Source: Tetmemena sp. SeJ-2015
Lineage: Eukaryota; Ciliophora; Spirotrichea; Sporadotrichida; Oxytrichidae
Direction: 5' to 3'
Assembly: GCA_027382625.1 (NCBI GenBank)
Contig: JAJKFJ010023575.1
Coordinates: 1 to 58,364, forward strand
Length of the DNA: 58,364 bases
Shown: positions 25,101 to 33,918 of the stretch, in pieces
Position numbering within the stretch: the first letter of the stretch is position 1
How the letters are laid out: each line of letters begins with the position of its first letter
Notes under the pieces: model-generated
Seen by the model: the letters and a program-made list of their open reading frames with translations, nothing else
Database searches by the model: none
Told to the model about the DNA's origin: nothing
Translations under genes and position numbers: made by a program

Positions 25101-25293
25101 TGCCCCAAATGACCATGTTGCATTCGAATTGCTGATAAGAATTAGTCTCCTCATTCTACTGCCCTTGGGACTTTCTGTACTAAGTTCTTCTGATAGAGCC
25201 CTAACTCACATTGCCCTCAGTACCTCCTTTTCCCTTACTTTCCTCCGTTTCCATGTACACATCCCTCTAGTCTTGACCTGGTTTGTATTTCAT
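22190..25293 (-). CDS. RCC1-repeat protein with long helical C-terminal region
   Basis: ATG 25293 begins a Gln/Gly-rich leader, followed near 25090 by NMVIWGK. The clearest RCC1 blades are LFLTEEGKLYSMGQSELGML, ALALTQDGKVYGWGQNSYGQ and FLVTEDGFLFSWGKNENGML. Next come an acidic linker, a Ser-rich region and a long helical region (23700-22260). The final frame near 22205 ends in a hydrophobic stretch (FICAWFIFSYF), which could be a tail anchor. RCC1 propellers act as GEFs or protein-binding platforms. At least one IES (22683-22701) and further unresolved junctions (about 24880-24975, 24440-24480) break the frame. It diverges from the kinesin gene with 101 bp between start codons. Confidence 0.68.
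22683..22701 (-). other. IES, pointer AAGGA on the coding strand (19 bp)
   Basis: TCCTT (AAGGA on the minus strand) at 22678-22682 and 22697-22701. Removal joins KKQKE to WFEAMMKEINYEVK and avoids a frame ending at TGA. Confidence 0.8.
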
Positions 25294-25394
25294 TTTAAGA
25301 TGCTGCCTTGTTAAGTTATTTATAAATTACTTTAAAATATATTGTAACTAACTTATTCTCTCAAATATTATTATTATTAAATTAAACTTCTAAA

Positions 25395-28300
25395 ATGTAA
25401 CAGAAAAAACTCATCCAGCCAGAGGATGACCCCAAAGTCTCAGTCAGGACTCTACTCCGCCTATATATCTGTGATATTATTATAATTGTTACGTTGCCTG
25501 AGACCTCTGGAGTAAAAGCATAAACTCAAAGATGACTACTTGCTAAATATAATAATATCTTATTATTGAGCTCATTACTTCATGATAAGAAGCCAAGGTG
25601 GGCTGCAGCAGAGACAGAGCACTTTCAACAAAGAGGGAACTGCTTCCATTGGTAGTGAGGCAAGTGAAACTCTAAGTAGTGGGAGAGGACCCAACGAGTA
25701 CAGTGATCAAGGTCAGGTCATTACTATACACGACCCTCTCAAGAGATCCAAAGACTAGTATGATTTCAAGCTAGATAGGATTTACACTGCAGACAAGTCA
25801 AATGCCGCAGTTGCTTGGGACTAGCTCCCAAATGTCGACAAAATTATCAAGAATGCAGAGAACTAGCTAATCATTTCATTCGGCCACAAAGACAGTGGCA
25901 AATCTTACACAGTCATGGGAGAGAATAACTATCAACTAGAAAAGAATCTCACTGATGTCGAAATTCATAACTTAACTTAAAGTATTGATTCATCAATCAG
26001 ACGATTCTAGGGGATTGGTGATGAGATATGCTCATGCTATTAGAGCTAAGGATCCCACTGCAAGACTTGGAGTGTCATTCGTAGATATCATAATGGATAA
26101 CGTTAGAGATCTTCTCAAATACGTGAGGAAGGATCAAAGGAAAAATCAGAACTCTAACTCCACATTTGGGGGACTTGAGGAGCCTTCAGTCACGAAGTAT
26201 AGCCAAGCTAATGAGAATAGTGACTACGTTATCTCATTGTTTTATTGTTATCTCCTAAGCTTAAAACATAGAGAAGGACTTCCTTGAAATGCATGAGAGA
26301 CCTGGTTTTAGAGGACAGTCAATATATTACTTAAAGAATGTAACTCTTATGGACAACATCCATGAACTCTCAGAGCTAGCTTATTATCTCGATAAAGGTG
26401 CTGCTTTGAGTGATCAACTTAACAAGAAGCTAAACTATACCCCTGGCTTGAGAGCAATATAGGTATTTCAATTGTCTGTCAGATCAAGGAATGCAAAGGT
26501 AGTGTTAGTTTTAAAGTAGTTACTATTGATTTTTAAGGACACTCAATTGATCTTTGTGGATTTACCAAATTATGAGAAGCTTCAGACAAATATAATCGAC
26601 AACTAGAAGCTCTATGAATCAATCGTTATCAACAATACTTTCAATTCACTCGCCACTCTTCTATCAGGCTTCAATAACTCTCGATTCCCCTTTTCTTATT
26701 CATTAAGATATTTCCTGCTTAATATTTTTCTAATGCTCCGTTCGAGAACTCCAAGCTAACTAGAATAATCTAGTCTATCTTGCAGCAGTCGCACCCCTCT
26801 AATAACTTGTCTATAAGTTTCTTCTGCTGTCTCTGGCCAACCGAATCTCGCTATGGGGAGGTTGTGGAAACTTTGAAATTTTTGGACAAAATTGCAAGGC
26901 AAGATCAACTAATGGGCAAGTCAGTTTACCAAGGAGAGATGAGCACCAACCAAGAAAAGATCATGCAAGAAATCTCTAAAGAGATATTACTTATATTTTT
27001 GCTTATCATTACCATTTATAATGAGAATGTAGAGATTAAGTTCAAGATAGACGCTTTCAAACGTGAGCATGCCTAGAAGCTGAGAGAACTCCAAATTAAG
27101 CTAGGACTTGAGATTCCATTAGATGCTGTGCTCAAATCCAAAGGCAACTAAAAGGAGTTGCAGGTTATCAAAGACCACAAAGAGGCTATAGATCGTACTG
27201 AGCACTTTTCGAAGCTTAACAAAGACATGGAGAGAAGGATAGAGCAGCTAAATTCTTCAGTCCAAGAAAACGACTTGGCAAGGAGTCAAATCCAAGAATC
27301 CTTTTCACAGAAGTACTACATCTTGCACAAGAAAATTGACAAACTGAGGGAAGAATTTAAATAGAGCGAGATGGAACTTGATCACAAGGTGAGGGGGTAA
27401 ATTTAGGAGAGAAACGAGGAGCTACAAAGAATCCTGAATAACACTCATGCCATGCTGATTGAAAACTCAGGACTTGTTGACTAATTAAATGAAACTGTAG
27501 TAAAGAAAGCACAAGGAGGTGCAGTAGGCGAAGTTGGAAGCAAGAGAATTAATTTCATGAAAGAAGAGGGAAGAAAAGACGCTTAAGAAAACTACGAAAA
27601 GTTACTCAGCAATCAAGCGAGAGAGTTTGAATCTCAACTTCAATCTACTAAGAACACTGTAAGCTTTTAATATAAATCAACTAATTTAGCAAGAGAATCT
27701 ATTGAAAAAGAAAGTAGAGGAACTAGAAAAGAAGGGCAGAGATTTCAAGGCTTTTCATGAAAAGACAAAGTACGCATCAATACATTTTTTCAATGCTATT
27801 TAGGAAGGATCAAAATTAGTCTAGAAGTGAAATTGTGAAGCTCTATTCTATTGCAAAGAGGTAGAATCAAATACTGTCTAACATAGAGAATGGTATCTAT
27901 TCTCAAACAGCAAAGAGAATATCTTTCAATTCAGAGCAAAAACCAAGTTTACCTGATCCTTCAAGATTTAAATAGTATGCATGAGATTAACCTTCAATAA
28001 TTACTTTAGTTTATTCGCAGCAATTGAAAAATTCGGATCTACAAAGGGCTTAAATACTAATTATCAAACAGTATAGAGTGGAAAGTTCAACATTGGTGAT
28101 AAAGCTAGCCCTTACTAGATCAACGCTTAGCTAAATCAACTAGACACAAACTCTGAATTTCTTAATAGAAAAGTAGATTCTATCACTAATCCAGAGGAAC
28201 TAAGAAAATTGATTTTTAACTTTTTCTCAATATGATAAATATGTGAGAGAGTTGATGGGTGAGCTAAACAAACATTCATCAAGTCATCCAAAAATTTTGA

Positions 28301-28476
28301 AAGGTGAAAACGTAGATTAAGTTTTGAAGGACGTTGATTACCACAAAAAGGAGTATGAGAAAGCTAGCAAGGCTCATAATGACTTGAAAATACAAATTGA
28401 AGCTTAGAAGAGACTAATCGACAGAATTCAAATGGAACAATTCATGGTTCCAGGCCAGCCAAATCTTAATAGATGA
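25395..28476 (+). CDS. Divergent kinesin-like protein, motor split by five or more IESs
   Basis: ATG 25395 to TGA 28474. After removal of IESs the motor reads VSVRTLLRLRPLEQ (beta1), the P-loop GHKDSGKSYTVMG, a switch II-like LIFVDLPNYEKL and PFENSKLTRIIQ (helix alpha4/5 region), followed by neck and long coiled-coil segments to the end. Introns of 39 nt (26502-26540), about 32 nt (27659) and about 37 nt (27768) are GT-AG. The P-loop lacks the usual Gly-Gln-Thr-Gly (GQTGSGKT) start, switch I SSRSH is not evident, and switch II DLAGSE is DLPNYE. Microtubule binding may therefore be kept while ATPase activity is doubtful. A small 7-8 bp frame break near 28210 is unexplained. Confidence 0.82.
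25463..25499 (+). other. IES in kinesin beta1, pointer GCCT (37 bp)
   Basis: GCCT at 25459-25462 and 25496-25499. Removal joins SVRTLLR to LRPLEQKHKLKDDY, giving the expected V-R-x-R-P-L kinesin strand. Confidence 0.88.
25969..25993 (+). other. IES, pointer ATTCAT (25 bp)
   Basis: ATTCAT at 25963-25968 and 25988-25993. Removal joins LTDVEIH to QSDDSRGLVMRYAHAI in frame. Confidence 0.9.
26236..26254 (+). other. IES, pointer GTTATCTC (19 bp)
   Basis: The 8-bp repeat GTTATCTC lies at 26228-26235 and 26247-26254. Removal joins NSDYVIS to QAQNIEKDFLEMHERPG in frame. Confidence 0.92.
26697..26731 (+). other. IES, pointer TTTTCT (35 bp)
   Basis: TTTTCT at 26691-26696 and 26726-26731. Removal joins NNSRFPFS to NAPFENSKLTRII, the kinesin P-x-x-x-S-K-L-T-R block. 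Confidence 0.9.
26985..27026 (+). other. Frame-neutral IES, pointer GAGA (42 bp)
   Basis: GAGA at 26981-26984 and 27023-27026. The 42 bp encode a hydrophobic insert (ILLIFLLIITIYNE) in an otherwise charged coiled coil. Removal gives QEISKENVEIKFKID. Length divisible by three means retention would not shift frame. Confidence 0.75.
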
Positions 28477-28529
28477 AACAATAATCTTCTTAATTTTTTC
28501 ATATTTAATCTTTCCTTCTCTGCTCTTTA

Positions 28530-28936
28530 AAACTATACTCTGATCATACTGAGAGCTCTTGAGTAGTTATCCTCTTGTATCTTTTTCCTTATTAAGTCAT
28601 TGAAATTGTCTGTTCCTAGTCTGTTGATTCCATCCACAAGCTCATAAAATTTCACATTTCCAGTCTGATTTTGAAGAGTCAACTTCAAACGAGACATCAA
28701 CAGTTGATACTCCTTAGTCGTTTTGTCAAAAGGCAAGACCACATAAGCCAGATCATTGAATATCTCTACACACTGCTCATAGTTCATGAATTAGTGATTC
28801 TCCTCGATCTTTTTAAAGGCTTATCTTGAATCTATTGTCACTCTAAAACAAAATGTGTCTTATTTTATCCTACTCCTGACTTGATCTGTCTTTCTTAGAT
28901 AACAGGTGCAGTAAAATAATCCCCGATGCTGTACAT
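28530..28936 (-). CDS. Small unknown protein
   Basis: ATG 28936 opens MYSIGDYFTAPVIQERQIKS. After a frame change near 28835-28850 (IES or intron) the protein continues FKKIEENHQFMNYEQCVEIFNDLAYVVLP and ends around SMIRV near 28534. The reading frame stays open past 28530 into the 3' end of the kinesin gene, so the true terminus is unclear. The product would be about 130 residues, soluble and helical. No family is recognised. It converges with the kinesin gene within about 55 bp. Confidence 0.5.
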
Positions 28937-29182
28937 TCTTAGTGATTAATACATTATCTAATGTCTCTGCACTTGTTAGTGACTCTAAATGAATACACTG
29001 GTACCTCTTTTGAAAGCACTTTACTTGAAAGAGTTGAAAATAATCTTGTTAAGCATTTTAAGTGGCTATAATTTATTATAACTTATTTCTAGCATATTGA
29101 CACAGTTAGTATAAATAGCAGGGAGAATCGTTAGTATATAATATTAAATAAGAATATCTTAATTCTTGCTGCTCTATTTAAT

Positions 29183-30489
29183 ATGCTGGACTTTCAAAGA
29201 GCGGAGGAGGTTTCTATGGACTCCAGTGATTAGCGAGGAAGAAGCTTCCCTTCCCATGTTACTGAGGATGGGTAGCAGCTCTAGAGCTATCAGTTGCAGC
29301 CTGCTCCTCAACTAGCAGCAAGGGATATCAGCTAGTCTTACAACTCTAATCCGTCAAAGGAGTCGTTGGCGATTCCAAATCACGAGTTAGAAACTAGCCA
29401 GGGAAAAGACCTTTAAACCACGGGTGGTGGAGGAGGAGTAAGACGCAGTCTTTAACTCAAGAAGCCAACTAAAGAAAAAGATATACAGTTTAGGCCAGTA
29501 AAGTAGTAAAAAGTTCTTCCTAATTTCGGGGGAGAGTCTTAAGGAAGAAGAGGAAATTTAGCTTCAGTGTTTGTAAATAACCTTGAGGTGAAAATTTCAA
29601 ACACTTTCGTGAACGGATCATTTGAGTTGTAATGCTTTGCCGCACAGGTCTACTCACAGGGTAAGTTTTCACTATTTTGAGTGAAACATCTCAGTGTAGG
29701 TCTAGCAAATGATTGAGTTCGTCTAAAAGAGAGCAAATTTTAGTCAAGGAAAAAACTTCTAAAAAGATGAGGACAATGAATTCCTCTCAAACTTTGGGAG
29801 TTCTAAAAGTTCATTTGTAGCTTATTCAGCGCTTATAATTCATTATAAATAATGGATTTTAACTTCTTGAAGGCTCTGATCATGAAATTGAGATTAGCTC
29901 TGTCTCCGAGGAGAGGCCCTAAATTGAAAACTCTTTGTCTGAGAAATTGTCCAGACTCATGAAAACTCTAGACTTGAAAAATTGCTTCTCAAGTTGCATA
30001 GCTGTCTTAAATGAGTAGACTTCAACCAAGCATGACTTGAACGGTTACTTGTCATTTAGTCAAGAGAAAATAAGGGAGTTTTTGAAAAAGCTCAAAGAGG
30101 ATCCTTTGAAGCCCCAGTTGGAGCCTCTACAATTTGATTATGCTAATCTTAAGCCTTTGAAGACTCCACTTGCGAGGAACATGTATTTGTAGTCTCGCTA
30201 ATCCTAGAATACAACTTAAGATCAGTCCATATTTGGTACCTAAACTCCTGGAAATTCGTTCTTCATTTCTCCACATTCTACTAAAAATGCCTTCAAGGGT
30301 AGAAAGTTGGAGAATCCTTTTCGAGCTACTATGAATGGCAGCTTTAACGCAACTTAGATTTCTTAAGACTATTCTCATTAGCCCTGGATTTCCAAAAGAG
30401 TGTCAATGAATTAGACTCCTTTTAACTCGAGTTTTGTGACTCCTTCTTATGAAGATGAGAGAAATAAAGTTTATAATAGCAATAGAATG
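29183..30489 (+). CDS. Gln/Ser-rich unknown protein
   Basis: ATG 29183 begins MLDFQRAEEVSMDSSDQRGR. A Gly-rich patch (TTGGGGGVRR) and a basic region follow. A GTAAG donor occurs at 29660 with coding resuming near 29708 (QMIEFVQKRANFSQ), and again at about 29872 (EGSDHEIEISSVSEERPQ). The last block is rich in S, N, P and Q and runs without a TGA into ATG 30487. The protein may therefore end through an unplaced intron or IES, or the following oxidoreductase may be fused to it. No domain is recognised. Confidence 0.45.
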
Positions 30490-31695
30490 GTGAAGCATAT
30501 ACTAAATTCTTTAATTTTAGCCATAAGTTTATAAAATGAAAATATTTCCAACTTTTAAATAAATTTCGTAGGCTACTGCATTTGGAGCTTTGGCCTTACT
30601 TTCTGCTAAATCCATTTCTCAGAATAAAGTTGATTCTTTGTGCGAGGATTCATCAGAAAATACAAAAGTCTCGATCTAAGAACCTAATAAGACAAGTAAT
30701 TCAACCGATAATGAGATTAAGAAAAAGCAGAGAGTGATTGTATTTGGAGAAGGAGTTGATGCATTAATTGCCACTCATGTAATTGGAAGCCATCCCTAAT
30801 TTCAAAATCCTAATAACAACTTAGAGATATACCTTATCTATGGGAAGAAGAATCAACTAGACTCAAGCTAACTTTAAGAAAATACTTAAAGAGAATTCGG
30901 AGGCTTCTCGTTTGCAAGAAGATTCATCCTCGATCAGTATAGAAGTAATGTCAGAGAAAAGATGTTCTTCAAATATCTCAAAGCTAAACTTCAACATCTT
31001 AACTCAGACAATAAAAATGATATTAAAATACAATAAGAAAAAGACATTCAAACATATGGGTTAGAACTTGCTCATTCCTCAGATTCACTGTAGCTATAGA
31101 TTAATAAAACTAATGCTGAGAAATATCTCTAAACTTTCTTTTTTAAAACTTCATCAGACAAAATAGTAGTAGTTGAGGGAACTGTTCCATTCCTACATAC
31201 CTTTGGAGATAAGGTAGGTCATTGCGAATGTGATTCTCCTCATCTAAAATCTTTGAAAGCTTAATTAAATTTATTAGCTGATTACTTTGTAATGTGCAAT
31301 AACTCTTATGGACTGCAGATTTTTAGATACGTGCGCCATTACATTCATAAATCTGTATTTTACTAATTCCCCTCTTGATGGTCTCTACTCAATTGCTTTC
31401 TTAGTCTCTAGGTTAAACTAAAGATCAAACGAAAACTTTCGCCTACTTCTCTTCCCTGCATTCCTATCTGACACCTGATAATTTGCCTCTCCTTGGAACT
31501 TCTGCTAGATTTTCAAATCTGATTCTAAATATGGGTTGCTAAAGTTCTGATCTGAATAGCTAAATAAGAAATGCGGAAGTAGTAAGAGACCAATTACTTT
31601 CCAGTATGAATCTTGCTTCTCTCGAGGATAAAACTGCCCAGGAAGAGAGACACAAATGGGCTCAACCCTTGAAACCTAGTAGGTTTGATATTTGA
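30487..31695 (+). CDS. DAO-type FAD-dependent oxidoreductase, divergent
   Basis: ATG 30487 is immediately followed by an 82-nt GT-AG intron (30490-30571). The protein then starts ATAFGALALLSAKS, which could be a targeting leader. A Rossmann-like strand reads RVIVFGEGVDALIATHVIGS where D-amino-acid dehydrogenase (DadA/DAO) proteins have VVVVGGGVIGLSTA. The C-terminal part has SYLTPDNLPLLG followed by NLILNMGC, the order seen in DAO enzymes (TPDGLPIIG, NLFLNTGHG). Two frame changes between about 31340 and 31420 are probably IESs. The missing glycines in the dinucleotide motif make activity uncertain. Stop TGA 31693. Confidence 0.55.
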
Positions 31696-31787
31696 TTGAT
31701 TAATACTTGCTCCTTAATTTAATTGTTAAAAACCTTTAATTAAATGTGTAAAAAAGTAAAATCAGCCTTATTAATTTTTATTTGTAA

Positions 31788-33172
31788 ATGAAAAGCAGTC
31801 TGTCAACGAAGTCTCTAATTAGCGATCGATTCGCTTTCAGTGAAAGGCAATCTACGGCTTTCTCAATTGCAACTATGGCTTAAACTTCTCGACATGCTGA
31901 GAAACCTGAGAAATGCCACAAGCCTAGGCAAACTATCTACTCGCAGATCCTTGATGTATTTACAAGCTTAGTTTTTTATTAAAGGTATATAGAAATCTGT
32001 AGCAAAATTCTTCAAACCGGTGTTGAATGAGAGAAGACAAGAAAATGCGCTACAGTCAAATCCATAAAGTCAAAAGACCACAAAAAATAATATGCCTGTT
32101 TCTGGCTGTGCACAGAGAAAGAATTTCCAAAACTGCAAGAACCATTCAACATACGACTTGATTTAAAACTTGGAGTCCTCTAAAACATTCAGCCACACTT
32201 ACAGAGGAGACCAACACCAAATACTGAGCGCCTCCTATAATCTTCAAGACCCATCAAACAATCATTTATATCTTCTTATATTTAATTCTTATAATCTATC
32301 ATGATAATCAGTTTAAGAAAGCTCTTGGCAGTATTTGCCCTTAGATATCTCAGTTCAATCCAAACTTCAATAGGTTTAGCCAGCTCAAAGACTATAATCC
32401 AGTCAAAGAGGAAAGAAGATTGAACACATTCAGAACAGGAGCGAGAAACTATTCTACTTTAGATTAACTCGACCCCAGAGCTCCAGAGTCAAAGAGAATC
32501 ATTTACATTTTTATTCAAATTTATTATTTGTAAGGGAATTGTATCACAACATAAGAAGAAACTAAAGTTCGAAGAGACTCAGTATCTGAAAACTGCCTGT
32601 AGAGATAGAGAGTAATCATAACCTGAGTAGCGCACTTCAATTAGAATATCAGCAAGATCCCAGTCCAGGACTGACACCATCCTCTAAAGACCTGATAAAA
32701 ACAATAATGCTGCTGCTGAATATAACTATAGCTAAGCACGATAAAGTTAAATGATCTCAGCTTATTTGCTATCGCCATCAAACGCTGAACTTGAAAAGTA
32801 GAGAGATTAAAGTCCAAATATCGCTCAGAGAGAGTCAAATTTCATCTAGTTCTAGAATAAGAATAGTATATTTATTAAGTAATAAGTTTTTAATTTAAGA
32901 GCGCTCTGCATACTTAGGATTAATCCAGAGATCGGTCTCTTAGCAAATCCCAGAGAGTGGAAGGATACATGAGCTCTTCATTGATGAGGGAAAGCATCAG
33001 CTATAAAGATAATGACTTAACTCATGGAATTGTGGACGTGAAAGCCATTACTCGCTCATCAACATCATTAATTCGGAATGCGGACTTCGACCAATGCAGA
33101 TAAAATTAATGGAGAGCTCTGCCTTCCCCTTTGAAGGCTTCCTCGGGAAAATAAACGTTTTATATCAAATGA
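31788..33172 (+). CDS. Ser/Gln-rich unknown protein rebuilt by four IES removals
   Basis: ATG 31788 to TGA 33170. Without editing, the frame is broken four times. With four pointer-flanked segments removed it is a single open frame of about 410 codons. The product is polar and basic, with a central RPDKNNNAAAEYNYSQARQ region and an RSLSKSQRVEGY segment near the end. No membrane helix or known domain is seen. The gene is useful mainly as evidence: none of the four interruptions has GT-AG borders that restore the frame, and each lies between direct repeats. Confidence 0.7.
31972..32002 (+). other. IES, pointer TAG (31 bp)
   Basis: TAG at 31969-31971 and 32000-32002. Removal joins VFTSLA to KFFKPVLNERRQEN. 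A GT-AG excision one base longer does not restore the frame. Confidence 0.78.
32265..32310 (+). other. IES, pointer AATCA (46 bp)
   Basis: AATCA at 32260-32264 and 32306-32310. Removal joins QDPSNN to QFKKALGSICPQ in frame and eliminates an in-frame TGA. Confidence 0.9.
32500..32539 (+). other. IES, pointer GAAT (40 bp)
   Basis: GAAT at 32496-32499 and 32536-32539. Removal joins APESKRI to VSQHKKKLKFEETQ and opens the frame for the next 320 bp. Confidence 0.85.
32862..32899 (+). other. IES, pointer TAAG (38 bp)
   Basis: TAAG at 32858-32861 and 32896-32899. Removal joins FIQFQNK to SALHTQDQSRDRSLSKS. A GT-AG intron here would lead to an early TGA. Confidence 0.82.
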
Positions 33173-33252
33173 ACTTCTTTTCTAACTTTTAAACATCCTT
33201 CGGCAAAATATTTGTCAATCTACTTACTACTTTATCCTTATAATTGTCTTCC

Positions 33253-33784
33253 ATGAGTTTGAATATTCAAATAAAAGGAGTAAAGTCCTATATAAACTGC
33301 AGTAATCTTTTAAATTATATAATCAATAAAAGCAAACTTTATCTTTCATTTACTATAAGAATAATCAAATGGCCCTGGAAAAGGAAAAGGTGGCAGAGGA
33401 AAGTCAGGAGCTGGTGGATCTGGAGCCAAGCCTGTTTCAAAGTCAGCAAAGGCAGGTCTCTAGTTCCCAGTTGGAAGAATCGCCAGATTCATGAAGCAAG
33501 GCAGATACGCAGACAGAGTTGGAGCTGGTGCTCCCGTTTACTTAGCTGCTGTGCTCGAATATTTGGCAGCAGAAGTGCTTGAGTTGGCTGGAAACGCTGC
33601 AAGAGATAACAAGAAGACAAGAATTGTGCCAAGACACATTCAACTTGCCATCAGAAACGACGAGGAGCTCAATAAGCTCTTGAACTCAGTCACCATTGCA
33701 AGTGGAGGAGTGCTTCCTAACATTCACGTCTTCCTCCTCCCAAGAAAGGGCAAGGGTGACAAGATTGATCAGTCCGAGGAATGA
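33253..33784 (+). CDS. H2A: Histone H2A
   Basis: The certain part, 33371-33784, encodes [16 protein letters not shown] and the whole histone fold: [23 protein letters not shown] in pieces, the acidic-patch region [24 protein letters not shown] and the tail [12 protein letters not shown], ending at TGA 33782. The core Gln is coded by TAG at 33461-33463, fixing the genetic code. The frame upstream of 33371 has no ATG and meets a TGA at 33260. The start must therefore lie across an intron or IES, with ATG 33253 the likeliest candidate (ATGA|GTTTGA...TATAAG, 103 nt). The C-terminal SQ-like end (DQSEE) is not a clear H2A.X SQEL motif. Confidence 0.93.
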
Positions 33785-33918
33785 TCTATAACTACATAAG
33801 TAGTATAATCCCTATATCTCTATCTTAATTAATAACAAAATTAATTCAAACTCACATTATACTTCTTAAAATTGAGAGAGTCTGGAAATTTATTTGAAGA
33901 AAGATTAACTAGAATAAA

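Noticed and set aside
31972..32002. Reading this segment as an ordinary intron (GTTTTTT...CTGTAG).
   Set aside because: Removing the GT-AG unit leaves the wrong frame. Removing 31 bp between TAG repeats gives the continuous SLAKFFKPVLNERR product.
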